64,000 nt of DNA from Enterobacter sp. R4-368 (GTDB lineage Bacteria > Pseudomonadota > Gammaproteobacteria > Enterobacterales > Enterobacteriaceae), in NCBI RefSeq assembly GCF_000410515.1, contig NC_021500.1, forward strand, positions 372,001-436,000, written 5' to 3'. Below the pieces are notes generated by a model that made no database searches, had not been told where the DNA came from, and saw nothing but the letters and a program-made list of their open reading frames with translations. Shown here one piece after another: positions 52,169-61,060 of the stretch; positions within the stretch are counted from its first letter, which is position 1; every line of letters starts with the position of its first letter. The position numbers and the translations under genes are program-made.

Positions 52169-53365
52169 TTATGGGCGTTTGCCGAATTCGCAGCTTTGCT
52201 GAGTCCAGGCGCGTGCCTGTTCGCTCAGCGTGAAGCCCAGACCGTGGCGGTCGGAGACATACATCCGGCCATCGCGCAGTTCAAGCTGTTCGTTAAACAG
52301 CGGATTGAGCCATTCGAAGTGCTCCAGCCACGGCTCCAGCGGGTAGGCGGCAGACAGGTGCAAATGCACTTCCATGGCAAAATGCGGTGCCAGCTTGCGG
52401 TTGTGTCTGGCTGCCAGATCCATGATTTTCAGGAACGGCGAGATCCCGCCAACGCGCGGTGCGTCCGGCTGCACAAAATCGCTGGCGTTGCCGAGGATCA
52501 GTTGTTCATGTTCACGGAAACTGGTGAGCATCTCGCCGGTGGCGATCGGCGTATCCAGCGCGGCCGCAAGCTGGGCGTGGCCTTCAACGTCGTAGGCATC
52601 GAGCGGCTCTTCAATCCAGATAAGGTTAAATTTTTCCATCTGGCGTCCCATACGAATCGCCGTTTCGCGATCCCATTGCTGGTTGGCATCCACCATCAGC
52701 GGGAAGTCATCGCCCAGCGCTTCGCGCACGGCGGTGAGACGACGAATGTCCTCTTTGGTGTCCGGCTGGCCGACTTTAATTTTGATACCGCCGATGCCAT
52801 TTTCACGCGAAATAATGACGTTTTTCAGCACCTGCTCCAGCGGGGTATGCAGAAAACCGCCCGAGGTGTTGTAGCACTGCACCGAGTCGCGGTGCGCGCC
52901 GAGCAGCTTCGCCAGCGGTAAACCGGCGCGTTTGGCTTTCATATCCCACAGCGCAATATCGATAGGGGAGATGGCCTGCACCGCCATCCCGCTGCGCCCC
53001 ACGGAGGCACCCGCCCACAGCAGCCTGGTGTAAATCTTGTCGATATCGTTCGGATCTTCACCGAGCAGGTTATCGGCAATCTCTTTGGCATGGGCGTAAA
53101 TCCCCTGGCCGCCGGCGCGTTTGGAGTAACTAAAACCGACGCCTTCGAAACCGTCGCGGCTGCGGATTTCGGCAATAATAATCGCCACTTCGGTCAGCGG
53201 TTTTTGCCGCCCGGTCAGCACTTTCGCATCACTGACCGGTGTCGCCAGCGGTAAAAAGGCGAGGGAGAGTTTTACCCACTCGATGCGATCGCCGGTTTCA
53301 GCAGCGGTTTTGATACCGGACGCGCGGGCGTAGGTTACGGCATCGGAATTAGCACTTACGGTCAT
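52169..53365 (-). CDS. L-talarate/galactarate dehydratase
   Basis: A 398-residue enolase-superfamily enzyme, almost identical to Salmonella TalrD/GalrD (398 residues), which dehydrates L-talarate and galactarate. All active-site residues are present: Lys195 and Lys197 in KIKVG, metal ligands Asp226 (VDANQQ), Glu252 (IEEP) and Glu278 (ATGEM), and His328 in APHFAMEVH. It acts with the neighbouring carrier in aldarate catabolism; the later steps (aldolase and reductase) are not in this window. A gnt-type operator lies 25 bp upstream of the start. Confidence 0.95.
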   Translation of the reverse strand: MTVSANSDAVTYARASGIKTAAETGDRIEWVKLSLAFLPLATPVSDAKVLTGRQKPLTEVAIIIAEIRSRDGFEGVGFSYSKRAGGQGIYAHAKEIADNLLGEDPNDIDKIYTRLLWAGASVGRSGMAVQAISPIDIALWDMKAKRAGLPLAKLLGAHRDSVQCYNTSGGFLHTPLEQVLKNVIISRENGIGGIKIKVGQPDTKEDIRRLTAVREALGDDFPLMVDANQQWDRETAIRMGRQMEKFNLIWIEEPLDAYDVEGHAQLAAALDTPIATGEMLTSFREHEQLILGNASDFVQPDAPRVGGISPFLKIMDLAARHNRKLAPHFAMEVHLHLSAAYPLEPWLEHFEWLNPLFNEQLELRDGRMYVSDRHGLGFTLSEQARAWTQQSCEFGKRP

Positions 53366-53389
53366 GGTTTTGCTCCTGTGAACAACAAT

Positions 53390-53407
53390 AATGTTTGCGC
53401 TAACATT
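53390..53407. promoter_or_regulatory. LacI/GntR-type operator 1 (before the dehydratase)
   Basis: AATGTTTGCGCTAACATT is a palindrome broken at only one pair of positions. Its core ATGTTTGCGCTAACAT agrees with the gnt operator ATGTTACCGGTAACAT at 13 of 16 bases. It is 25 bp before the dehydratase start, where a repressor would block transcription. The surrounding 322-bp stretch 53366-53687 has no gene; it is the divergent promoter region of dehydratase and regulator. Confidence 0.6.
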
Positions 53408-53543
53408 TGTAGATCGACGGGAAAATATTCACCAGAAAAAGGAGGGGATTTTGTACAACCGATCACAAACCCGGCGCTAAAAAGGGATGTTATTGCTACC
53501 TTAATCACATTTCCCCGTTGGTGAGATCGCCTTACGCAATAAA

Positions 53544-53559
53544 ATGATAGCGATAACAT
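53544..53559. promoter_or_regulatory. LacI/GntR-type operator 2 (before the regulator gene)
   Basis: ATGATAGCGATAACAT agrees with ATGTTACCGGTAACAT at 13 of 16 bases. It is 153 bp from operator 1 (centre to centre) and 129 bp before the regulator start. Two sites would allow looping by a tetramer or separate control of both promoters. Confidence 0.5.
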
Positions 53560-53687
53560 TGACAGGGTGATATGCGAGTTAACTCGCTGATTTATGAGGG
53601 CAGACAGGCAATGAAAGAAGAAAGGGGTATAATACAAACACTGAAACTAATCATCGCCAATAACCGTCTGGTTCTCTGTGAGTGAAC

Positions 53688-54701
53688 ATGTCGAAAACCG
53701 CCCGTCCTGTATTACCGCGCGCGCCCACGCTGGAAGATGTTGCCCGTGCTGCGGGGCTTTCCTCAATGACAGTAAGTCGGGCGCTTAACACGCCGCAACT
53801 GGTACGCCCGAAAACGGTGGAAAAAGTGCTCGCCGCCGTTAAAGCAACGGGTTATATCCCGAACGCGCTGGCCGGTGGCCTGGCATCGCGGCGCAGTAAA
53901 TTGATTGCTGTGGTTGTCCCGCAGATCAACAACAATATGTTTGTCGATACGATTCAGGCCATCAGCGATGAACTGGCGATGCGCGGCTACCATATGCTGC
54001 TGTGTGTCGCCGGTTATACCCAGCAAACCGAAGCGGATCTGGTCGCTGCGCTGTTGTCGCGCCGCCCGGATGGCATTGTGCTGACCGGTATTCACCACTC
54101 AACCGATTTGAAAAAGGTGATCCTCAACGCCAGTGTGCCGGTAGTGGAAATCTGGGATTTAACGCCCACACCGCTCGATATGCTGGTCGGTTTTTCGCAT
54201 GAAAAAGTGGGGCAGGCTACCGCAGAGTATCTGTTGCGCAAAGGGTATCGCCGTCCGGGGTTGCTGTGGACGGTGGATAAACGCGCCTCGCAGCGTAAAG
54301 CCGGGCTATGTGAAGCGCTGGCGCGTCATGGCATTACCGATCCGCTCAGTGTGGATGTGGCGCTGCCGGCACGATTTACCTCAGGGCGCGAAGGGTTATC
54401 ACAGTTGCTGGCGCTGGGTGAGTCCGATGTCATTGTTTGCAGCTCCGACACGCTGGCGCAGGGGGCTATTGTCGAGGCGCAGGCGCGTGGCATGCGCGTA
54501 CCGCAGGATCTGGCGGTCATTGGTTTTGGCGATCTCGATTTCGCCGCCGGGAATAACCCAGCCATCACCACGGTGAGCGTCGACAGGAAAATCATTGGCC
54601 AGCGCGCGGCAACCCTGCTGATGGAACGTATCGAAGGAACACGTTCCGGGGAGGAGATCGTGGATATCGGTTTTCACTTTATTGAACGGGAATCAGCGTG
54701 A
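53688..54701 (+). CDS. LacI-family repressor of the talarate/galactarate locus
   Basis: A 337-residue LacI/GntR-type repressor. The HTH is at about 12-35 (TLEDVARAAGLSSMTVSRALN), then the hinge with NALAGGLASRRS and a two-lobed sugar-binding domain (IAVVVPQINNNMFVDT, RPDGIVLTG, VIGFGDLDFAAGNNP). GntR-like sequence in the HTH fits the gnt-like operators upstream. Divergent from the dehydratase gene, so it is the expected local regulator, with an aldarate as inducer by inference. The start 53688 is preferred over the GTG two codons before it. Confidence 0.92.
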   Translation: MSKTARPVLPRAPTLEDVARAAGLSSMTVSRALNTPQLVRPKTVEKVLAAVKATGYIPNALAGGLASRRSKLIAVVVPQINNNMFVDTIQAISDELAMRGYHMLLCVAGYTQQTEADLVAALLSRRPDGIVLTGIHHSTDLKKVILNASVPVVEIWDLTPTPLDMLVGFSHEKVGQATAEYLLRKGYRRPGLLWTVDKRASQRKAGLCEALARHGITDPLSVDVALPARFTSGREGLSQLLALGESDVIVCSSDTLAQGAIVEAQARGMRVPQDLAVIGFGDLDFAAGNNPAITTVSVDRKIIGQRAATLLMERIEGTRSGEEIVDIGFHFIERESA

Positions 54702-54705
54702 TCTC

Positions 54706-55233
54706 ATGAGAATTAACGTTATTGGCACCAGTGGCAGCGGAAAATCGACGCTGGCAAAACGTCTGGCCAGCCAGCTCAATGTGCCTTATATCGAAATGGA
54801 TCTGCTTTACTGGCGCCCCAACTGGCAGGGGACGCCGGATGAAGAGTTGTATGCGCGCCTGGAAAAATTGCTCGAACAACCCGGCTGGGTGCTTGATGGC
54901 AACTATAACCGCAGCCGCGATATTAAATGGCGGCACGTTGATCTGGTGGTATGGGTCGATTACGGATTCTGGCGCACGTTGCGCCAGGTGACGCTGCGCG
55001 CTATTGCGCGCGCCAGAAGCCAACAGGAGTTATGGCCGGGAACCGGCAATCGCGAAAGCCTGCGTCGTGTTTTTTTGAGCCGCGAGTCGATCATCCTCTG
55101 GTCGTTAAAGACCTGGCGCAAAAACCGCGAACGTTATGCGCAGGATATGGCCGATCCGCGCTATCAGCATCTGCGCTTTGTCCGCCTTACCACGCCGCAA
55201 CAAGTTGACGAATTTCTCGCCAGTCTGACCTAA
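54706..55233 (+). CDS. Small P-loop kinase-like protein (FlaR/AAK type)
   Basis: A 175-residue P-loop NTPase of the adenylate-kinase-like group often called DNA topology modulation (FlaR) protein. Walker A is GTSGSGKST at 7-15; the DLLYWRPNWQ and WVLDGNYNRSRD blocks and the LVVWVDYGFW strand are typical. The function is not established. It starts 4 bp after the LacI gene stop and is likely co-transcribed with it, without an obvious functional tie. The GTG-to-ATG extension to 54682 would overlap the regulator gene and is not needed. Confidence 0.88.
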   Translation: MRINVIGTSGSGKSTLAKRLASQLNVPYIEMDLLYWRPNWQGTPDEELYARLEKLLEQPGWVLDGNYNRSRDIKWRHVDLVVWVDYGFWRTLRQVTLRAIARARSQQELWPGTGNRESLRRVFLSRESIILWSLKTWRKNRERYAQDMADPRYQHLRFVRLTTPQQVDEFLASLT

Positions 55234-55266
55234 GCTTAAGGCTCATCCTGAACATAAGGAGACCTT

Positions 55267-55887
55267 ATGATTACGGTTTATGGTGTTCCCGGCTGGGGAT
55301 CGGCCATCAGCGAAGTGATGCTGACGCTGGCCGAGATCCCTTATCGCTTCGTCAATGTTGATGGCTTCGACAAACCTGGCCCCCAGCAAGATACCCTGCG
55401 CAAATTAAACCCGTTGTGCCAGGTGCCAACGTTGCAACTGGATGATGGCAGCGTGATGACGGAATCCGCTGCCGTGGCGCTGATGATCCTCGACCAGCGC
55501 CCGGATTTCGCGCCCGCCGCAGGCACCGCGCAACGCCAGCAGTTCTGGCGGCTGCTGGTATGGCTCGTTGCGAATGTCTATCCCACTTTTACCTACGCCG
55601 ATTACCCGGAACGCTGGGCAGCGGATGCGCCGGAGCAATTAGTAGAAAATTGCCAGAAGTACCGTAAATCGCTCTATCTGTGGCTCGACACGCAATTGCA
55701 GGCAGCACCGTACGCTTTTGGCCAACAACTGACGCTGCTGGATATTTATCTTTGCGTCATACGCACATGGGGGCCGCGTCATGCGTGGTTCGCCGGGCAC
55801 ACGCCAAATATTACCGCCATCGCGGATGCGGTATGTCAGTTACCGCAATTACAGACTGTGCTGCGAAATAATGAAATTATCCGTTAA
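55267..55887 (+). CDS. Glutathione S-transferase family protein
   Basis: A 206-residue GST. The thioredoxin-like N-terminal domain has the MITVYGVPGWGSAISEVMLTL start (the catalytic Ser/Tyr/Cys position is in GWGSA) and the glutathione-binding QVPTLQLDDGSVMTESAAVALMIL block (about 50-75). The all-helical C-terminal domain has the LTLLDIYLCV N-capping box-like motif. Its substrate is unknown. An ATAAGGAGA site precedes the ATG. Confidence 0.88.
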   Translation: MITVYGVPGWGSAISEVMLTLAEIPYRFVNVDGFDKPGPQQDTLRKLNPLCQVPTLQLDDGSVMTESAAVALMILDQRPDFAPAAGTAQRQQFWRLLVWLVANVYPTFTYADYPERWAADAPEQLVENCQKYRKSLYLWLDTQLQAAPYAFGQQLTLLDIYLCVIRTWGPRHAWFAGHTPNITAIADAVCQLPQLQTVLRNNEIIR

Positions 55888-56076
55888 CCGCTTATTTCGG
55901 ATTATTTTAATATTCTTAGTATCTCGCATAAGTTGAAGCGGTATATAAAAGTGGGGCGAGGAAAAAATAATTTGAAATCGCCCCGTTTATATGAGACAAC
56001 ATTTGGCGAATTTTCGTCGTTGACGCAATATTGCATTTTTATCGCAAAATCGGAATAGTAATTTAACAGGGTGAAA

Positions 56077-56736
56077 ATGATGGAGTATATTCATTCGTAT
56101 TTGAAAGGTGGTTCATGGTTTACGCTTGGCGACAGCATAACAGAACGGGGATGGTATCAACCTATCGTCGCAGAGAATTTAGGGCTGGCGCAATGGACAA
56201 ACTACGGAATTGGTGGAACCTGTATCGCACAAAAAAATGAGCAAGATAATTCAGCCATCTGTTTACGTTATAAAACCATGGGGGAAAATCCTGATCTTAT
56301 TACTATCTGGGGCGGTGGCAACGATTTCGGTTTTAACTTCGGCTCGGAAGGCGGCACTGAAATAGGCGATAAACACGATAAAACGTCACTGACTTTTTAT
56401 GGCGCAATGGATCTACTGCTTACTGGCGTCATAAAAAAATATCCGTTGGCCAGAGTAGGGTTTGTTGTTACGACACCTGTTTCAATTGCGCGTGGTCATG
56501 GACAAAAAAATGCCAAAGGATATTATCTGGCTGATTATTGCAACGTGAGCAGAGAAAAGTGTGAGGAATATTCCATACCTTATCTCGACCTGCAAAAGAA
56601 CTCCGGCTTCAACGAACTCAATATGGATATTATGACCAGTAATACAGCTGGCGTGATTCCCGATGGTTTGCACCCTTCAAAATTAGGCATGGAAAGGCTG
56701 GCGACTAAGATTACGCACTTTATCTTATCGCTGTAG
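56077..56736 (+). CDS. SGNH/GDSL hydrolase, no signal peptide
   Basis: A 219-residue SGNH hydrolase: block I LGDSIT with Ser20, block II Gly in GIGGT, block III GGGND with Asn, and block V DGLHP with Asp196 and His199. This is an esterase/deacetylase fold. There is no signal peptide. It is 11 bp before an acyltransferase-3 gene and the pair is AT-richer than most of the window, which hints at a separate origin. Starts at 56071 (GTG), 56077 and 56080 are all possible; AACAGGGTG lies upstream. Confidence 0.85.
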   Translation: MMEYIHSYLKGGSWFTLGDSITERGWYQPIVAENLGLAQWTNYGIGGTCIAQKNEQDNSAICLRYKTMGENPDLITIWGGGNDFGFNFGSEGGTEIGDKHDKTSLTFYGAMDLLLTGVIKKYPLARVGFVVTTPVSIARGHGQKNAKGYYLADYCNVSREKCEEYSIPYLDLQKNSGFNELNMDIMTSNTAGVIPDGLHPSKLGMERLATKITHFILSL

Positions 56737-56747
56737 GAGAGGTGGCT

Positions 56748-57791
56748 ATGAGAATTGCAACCATCGACCTTCTCAAGATACTCGCGATCTTTCTTGTCAT
56801 CCTGGCGCACGTGACGTTGTTTTTTCTGAATCGCGACGAAAGCGATGTCGTGTTGTGCTTTTTCAGACAGGCGGGGCTATCTGGTGTTGCCCTTTTTTTT
56901 ATCTGTAGCGGCTATTTTTTATTAAATAACAAACACGAAAATCAAGCGAACTATGTTATTACCAAGATTAAAAGCATCGTTGGCGTATTGATTTTCTGGT
57001 TACTCTTTTATTACACCTATGACACCTGGTGGATAAGCCGATTTACCGACGTGCCGGAAATAAATCTTCTTAATTACCTGAATGTCAGCAAAGCCACTAC
57101 AGAAGCAACGCCACTCTGGTTTATATTTGCCATTATTCCGCTTTACATTTTCACGCCTTTAATGCGCCATGCGTTTAAGAAAGAGCGCGCGGGTGAAATT
57201 CTGAAAATAGTTGTGTTAATGGTAATTGTCGCCAATCTGACATTAATCAATGTATGGACTGAAGCCAGTTTCCATTTCTCGCTGTTTGCATTTAACTTGC
57301 TTATTCCCTTTCAACCCGAAGGGCTGATCTGTTTTTTAATTGGCGGCTATCTCGGACTGGTTAAACCAGCGCTCAGGCCATTCTCCGTGGCGCATATTAT
57401 GACGTTAATAATGGCGATTGCCGCATTGTTAATATTGGCCTTCATTTCGTCCAGCGCGGGGATCGCCATTTTTTATGGCAAGTTTTATAACTTATTATTA
57501 CTTATCACATCGGTCGGTTTGTTTTTATTTGTGGTTAACCTGAATATTAACGCCTTGCCGCGCTGGGTGAGTAATGTGAGTGACAGTGTGTTAGGGATCT
57601 ACCTTGTACATAACATTTTTGTGGTGGAAGTACATAGCGTGTTTATTCATGAAAAGCTGTTAGGAAGCATCCCGGGGGCGAAGAGTTATCTTTATATCAT
57701 TGCTTACTCCTTGCTGGCTTTTATCCTGGCATATGGCCTCTGTGCGTTGCTGAAAAGATCAAAGATAACTGCCAGAATTGTCACACTTTGA
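56748..57791 (+). CDS. Acyltransferase-3 membrane protein (O-acetyltransferase type)
   Basis: A 347-residue integral membrane acyltransferase of the OafA/WecH family, with about ten helices. The start RIATIDLLKILAIFLVILAHVTLFF carries the conserved catalytic His (residue 21). SGVALFFICSGYFLL (about 49-63) is the second family block. Such proteins add acetyl or succinyl groups to sugars of surface polysaccharides or lipids. In some relatives an SGNH domain is fused; here the SGNH protein is a separate gene just upstream. AT-rich codon use. The ATG at 56748 follows a GGAGAGG site. Confidence 0.88.
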   Translation: MRIATIDLLKILAIFLVILAHVTLFFLNRDESDVVLCFFRQAGLSGVALFFICSGYFLLNNKHENQANYVITKIKSIVGVLIFWLLFYYTYDTWWISRFTDVPEINLLNYLNVSKATTEATPLWFIFAIIPLYIFTPLMRHAFKKERAGEILKIVVLMVIVANLTLINVWTEASFHFSLFAFNLLIPFQPEGLICFLIGGYLGLVKPALRPFSVAHIMTLIMAIAALLILAFISSSAGIAIFYGKFYNLLLLITSVGLFLFVVNLNINALPRWVSNVSDSVLGIYLVHNIFVVEVHSVFIHEKLLGSIPGAKSYLYIIAYSLLAFILAYGLCALLKRSKITARIVTL

Positions 57792-57862
57792 TAACCTGAA
57801 TGCGGCGCAATGAGCAGTAACTTGTGCTACTGTCACTCTCTTTATAAAACAAGGAGTTTGCT

Positions 57863-58093
57863 ATGCCGCACGTTGATATCAAATGTTTTCCCCGCGATCT
57901 GACTGAGGAGCAAAAAACCGCACTGGCGAGCGATATCGCTGAGGTAATTATTCGCCATTTGAACAGCAAAGATAGCGCTGTCAGCGTCGCCCTTAACGAA
58001 GTCACGCCGGACGACTGGAAAGCGCAGGTGTGGGACACCGACATTGCGCCGCATATCGACACGCTTATCAAGAAGCCTGGCTATTCACTGTAA
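57863..58093 (+). CDS. pptA: PptA, tautomerase
   Basis: A 76-residue 4-oxalocrotonate tautomerase-family protein matching E. coli PptA (YdcE). Pro2 becomes the N-terminal catalytic proline after Met removal ([13 protein letters not shown]). PptA forms dimers and interconverts keto and enol forms of phenylpyruvate-like compounds in vitro; the natural role is unknown. An AAGGAG site precedes the ATG. Confidence 0.92.
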   Translation: MPHVDIKCFPRDLTEEQKTALASDIAEVIIRHLNSKDSAVSVALNEVTPDDWKAQVWDTDIAPHIDTLIKKPGYSL

Positions 58094-58103
58094 ATTTCCT
58101 GTC

Positions 58104-58132
58104 GCCTGCGCCTGTTGCGCGGGCTTTTTTTT
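58104..58132 (+). terminator. Terminator after pptA
   Basis: A GCCTGCGC/GCGCGGGC-type stem with one mismatch is followed by eight T. The rest of the 297-bp gap to 58390 is AT-rich with no gene. Confidence 0.75.
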
Positions 58133-58390
58133 ACCAATAAGTAAAAAAAGATCCTATTTTTTTGAACAACCTCCCGGAATATATAATACGCAGCATTCTG
58201 ATTGTGAATGTAAGCACATCACTTTTTTCATTATTTTCGCTTTCAGAAAATTCATATTTGCGCGTTCTTAAATACAATTCTAGAGTTTTTATTATCTGGC
58301 TCGGATTAAAGAACAGAGCAATATAATTTTCACGGAAAGCGCTGGTTGGATTAATTGCGGCAGCAACGCACTAAACAAGGAACGTCATTC

Positions 58391-59347
58391 ATGAAGCCAT
58401 CTCGTTCTTTCATATTATTATTGCCCTTGTTTGCAGCACTGCCGTTACAGGCCACAGAACCCGCTGCGGAATCACAAAACTGGTATCCCTCTGTTTATGG
58501 TGAAAATGACGAAACAGGTGCCGCCAACTTGCTCACGCCTGAGGGTGTTTTACAAGCTATTCGCCTTGTAAAACAGGGCGTTGTGGTGCCGCTGTCGGTA
58601 GCGGTTGATAAGAATTTCCCGGCGTTTCAACACTGTTGTTTTCATCTCTACAATATTCAACCCGACCAGCAGGATGGGAATACACATGGCCCGAATACAT
58701 CCACCTTTCGTAACGAACAGGTTAATACACGGACAGGCGTGGGCATGCTGTTAAATGATATTGGCCATATCGACATTAATAATATCTATTACAACGGTAA
58801 TAAAGCGGCCGATTTTATCACTATCGATGGGGTTAAAAAATTAGGTATTGAAAAAGTCCCGCCGATGGTAACGCGAGGTGTGGTATTAGATATGACCGCT
58901 TTTTATCAACAAAAGATTGTTCCCGGCGGTACAGAGTTTAGCGTCGCGGATATTCAGTCGGTATTAAAAAACCAGGGATTAACCCTCAAGAAGGGCGATA
59001 TCGTTTTATTCAATACCGGATGGCTGGAACTTGTTGGTAAAGACAATAAACAGTTTCTGGAAAAGGAGCCTGGCATTGGCATGGAAGCAGCAAAATGGCT
59101 GGCGGACCAGCAGATCGTCGCGTTTGGCGGTGATACCTGGGCGTCTGAAGTGTATCCAAACCCGGCAACTAAGGAGGAATTCGCGATCAATCACTATCTG
59201 TTAGCGAAGCGGGGTATCTACAACCTGGAGTTGATCGATACACGTCCACTGGTCAGCAAGCAAGTTTGGGAATTCTTGTTCGTCCTTGGCCAACCGCTGT
59301 ACACCGGTTCAACACAGGTCAACATCAACCCTGTGGCGATTTATTAG
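58391..59347 (+). CDS. Exported cyclase-family protein with altered metal motif
   Basis: A 318-residue protein of the putative-cyclase/kynurenine-formamidase family (PF04199 type). It has a Sec signal (about 1-20, ends LQA) and so should be periplasmic. The ENDETGAANLLTPEGV start, GRGVVLDM-like (TRGVVLDMTAF) strand, KKGDIVLFNTGW and FGGDTWASEV blocks mark the family. The expected metal motif (HxGTHxDxxxH or GTQWDxxxH) reads GMLLNDIGH here, with the key Asp and one ligand changed. Catalysis may therefore be altered or lost. The ATG at 58391 follows AAGGAACG. Confidence 0.82.
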   Translation: MKPSRSFILLLPLFAALPLQATEPAAESQNWYPSVYGENDETGAANLLTPEGVLQAIRLVKQGVVVPLSVAVDKNFPAFQHCCFHLYNIQPDQQDGNTHGPNTSTFRNEQVNTRTGVGMLLNDIGHIDINNIYYNGNKAADFITIDGVKKLGIEKVPPMVTRGVVLDMTAFYQQKIVPGGTEFSVADIQSVLKNQGLTLKKGDIVLFNTGWLELVGKDNKQFLEKEPGIGMEAAKWLADQQIVAFGGDTWASEVYPNPATKEEFAINHYLLAKRGIYNLELIDTRPLVSKQVWEFLFVLGQPLYTGSTQVNINPVAIY

Positions 59348-59470
59348 TGGTTTGTTGTTAGCGCTACCCTGAAGTGGTTTTCATTTTTAGTAAAACATTG
59401 TTCTGTGGAGCGGCTCGAATTTCATTTACCGGGTTAATGTTACATAAGCATCTTTGACATGGAGATGATT

Positions 59471-60409
59471 ATGTTCCGGAAACTCAGTTCACTGACATTC
59501 GCGCTGCTCCTTTTTTCGCACCCTTCCGTTGCCGCACCAGAGCATTTTCCCGTCTGGCCGCAAGGCGATGCGCCAGGTGCCAAAAGTAGCCCGGTCAGTT
59601 TTGTATTAACCGAGCGCAGTACAGATCCTGCGCTTCCCGACCGCGCCGTAACCGGCATTCGAGCGCCGCAAATCACCGTTTACAAACCGCAAAAACCCAA
59701 CGGTATCGCCATCCTCGTGATCCCGGGTGGCTCCTATAAACGCGTGGTGCTGGATAAAGAGGGCAGTGATTTAGCCGCGCCATTCAATGCGCGCGGTTAC
59801 ACCTTGTTTGTAATGACCTACCGGATGCCGGAAGATGGTCACGCCGAAGGTTCAAACGCACCGCTGGCGGATGCACAACGTGCTGTGCGCACCTTGCGCG
59901 CGCAGGCAGGATCTCGCCATCTCAATGCGAAAAAAATCGGTGTGATGGGTTTCTCCGCAGGTGGGCACGTGGCGGCAAGTCTGGAAACACGCTATGACGA
60001 GAAGGTGTACACACCGGTGGACGACATTGATAACCAGCACGCACGGCCAGATTTTGTAGTGCTGGGTTACCCGGTGATTTCAATGGATCAGTCGATTGCC
60101 CACCCCGGCTCGCGAAAAGCGCTGATTGGTGAAACGCCAACGGCGGAGCAGATTAAACACTACTCGCCGGAACAGAATGTCACCGCACAAACACCACCAA
60201 CCTTTTTGCTGCATGCCGTGGACGATCCCTCGGTGCCGGTGGCCAACTCGCTGGTGATGTTCAACGCGCTGCACGCGCATCATGTGCTCACTGAATTACA
60301 TCTGTTCAGCAAGGGGCAGCATGGGTTTGGCGTACGCGGTGTAAAACACCTGCCGGCAGCGGTCTGGCCAGAACTGGCGATGAACTGGATCGAGGCGCTG
60401 CCTGAGTAA
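59471..60409 (+). CDS. Exported alpha/beta-hydrolase (acetyl-esterase type)
   Basis: A 312-residue exported esterase. The signal peptide is about 1-20 (ends SVA). The oxyanion region PGGSYKRVVLDKEG (about 80), nucleophile elbow GFSAGGHVA (about 160-168), Asp in DDPSVP (about 249) and His in GQHGFG (about 281) give a full catalytic triad. It resembles bacterial acetyl-xylan-esterase-like or BD-FAE proteins and could deacetylate plant polysaccharide. I chose the ATG at 59471, which has GGAG upstream; one at 59459 is also in frame. It lies after the cyclase-family gene on the same strand. Confidence 0.85.
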   Translation: MFRKLSSLTFALLLFSHPSVAAPEHFPVWPQGDAPGAKSSPVSFVLTERSTDPALPDRAVTGIRAPQITVYKPQKPNGIAILVIPGGSYKRVVLDKEGSDLAAPFNARGYTLFVMTYRMPEDGHAEGSNAPLADAQRAVRTLRAQAGSRHLNAKKIGVMGFSAGGHVAASLETRYDEKVYTPVDDIDNQHARPDFVVLGYPVISMDQSIAHPGSRKALIGETPTAEQIKHYSPEQNVTAQTPPTFLLHAVDDPSVPVANSLVMFNALHAHHVLTELHLFSKGQHGFGVRGVKHLPAAVWPELAMNWIEALPE

Positions 60410-60417
60410 ATGCTTCG

Positions 60418-60990
60418 TTATTCGCCAGCGGTAATGCGCTTGCCGCTGGTGACGAACGTGCCGCCGCCAAGATGATGAATGGTGTTAAGCTTATCGTCAT
60501 CAAAATGCCAGCGCCCGTTGATAAACGCACGTTCATCGGCGGCGGCGGAAACCACTTCGCCAAACAGCGTGTCATATTTTTCCTGCGCGGCGGTCGGCGG
60601 GAGCAAACGACACTCCATCCACGCCAGGCATTTCTCTTCGATCACCGGCAGGCCGAGCACCGGCCCGGCAAAAGCGGGAATGCCATAGCAATTAAACTTA
60701 TCTTCATCGCGACCGGTGACGCTGCCGACCGCGTAACTCCAGTTCGTTGCCGCAACGCCTGGCACCACAATGCCAAACATGCCGCTGTGTTCAATCAACT
60801 CGCGTGACCAGGCACTTTTATCCACCACTATCGCAATTCGCGGCGGGGAAAATTCCACCGGCATTGACCACGCCGCCGCCATGATATTGCGCCGGTCGAT
60901 CTGCTCATCGCGGCTGGTAATCAGAATGGTCGGACCGTGGTTTAGCAGGCGGCTGGCATGTTCTAACGCCACCGGACGGAAATAGCTCAT
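60418..60990 (-). CDS. Flavin reductase-like (flavoredoxin-type) protein
   Basis: A 190-residue FMN-binding split-barrel protein. PTILITSRDEQIDRRNIMAAAWSMPVEFSPPRIAIVV (about 20-56, in parts) is the family core, with FNCYGIPAFAGP and CLAWMECRLL later. Such proteins bind FMN and reduce flavin or act as electron carriers. It could supply reduced FMN to a monooxygenase, but no partner is beside it. An AGAGGAACCGCT site precedes the ATG. Confidence 0.88.
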   Translation of the reverse strand: MSYFRPVALEHASRLLNHGPTILITSRDEQIDRRNIMAAAWSMPVEFSPPRIAIVVDKSAWSRELIEHSGMFGIVVPGVAATNWSYAVGSVTGRDEDKFNCYGIPAFAGPVLGLPVIEEKCLAWMECRLLPPTAAQEKYDTLFGEVVSAAADERAFINGRWHFDDDKLNTIHHLGGGTFVTSGKRITAGE

Positions 60991-61060
60991 AGCGGTTCCT
61001 CTGTGTAAACGTTTCTGCCATTAAATGGCCGAACAGGCGGCAAAATCAAGACGTGGCGCA

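Noticed and set aside
52196..52921. 241-codon plus-strand open frame
   Set aside because: Antisense to the dehydratase gene, which has every catalytic residue.
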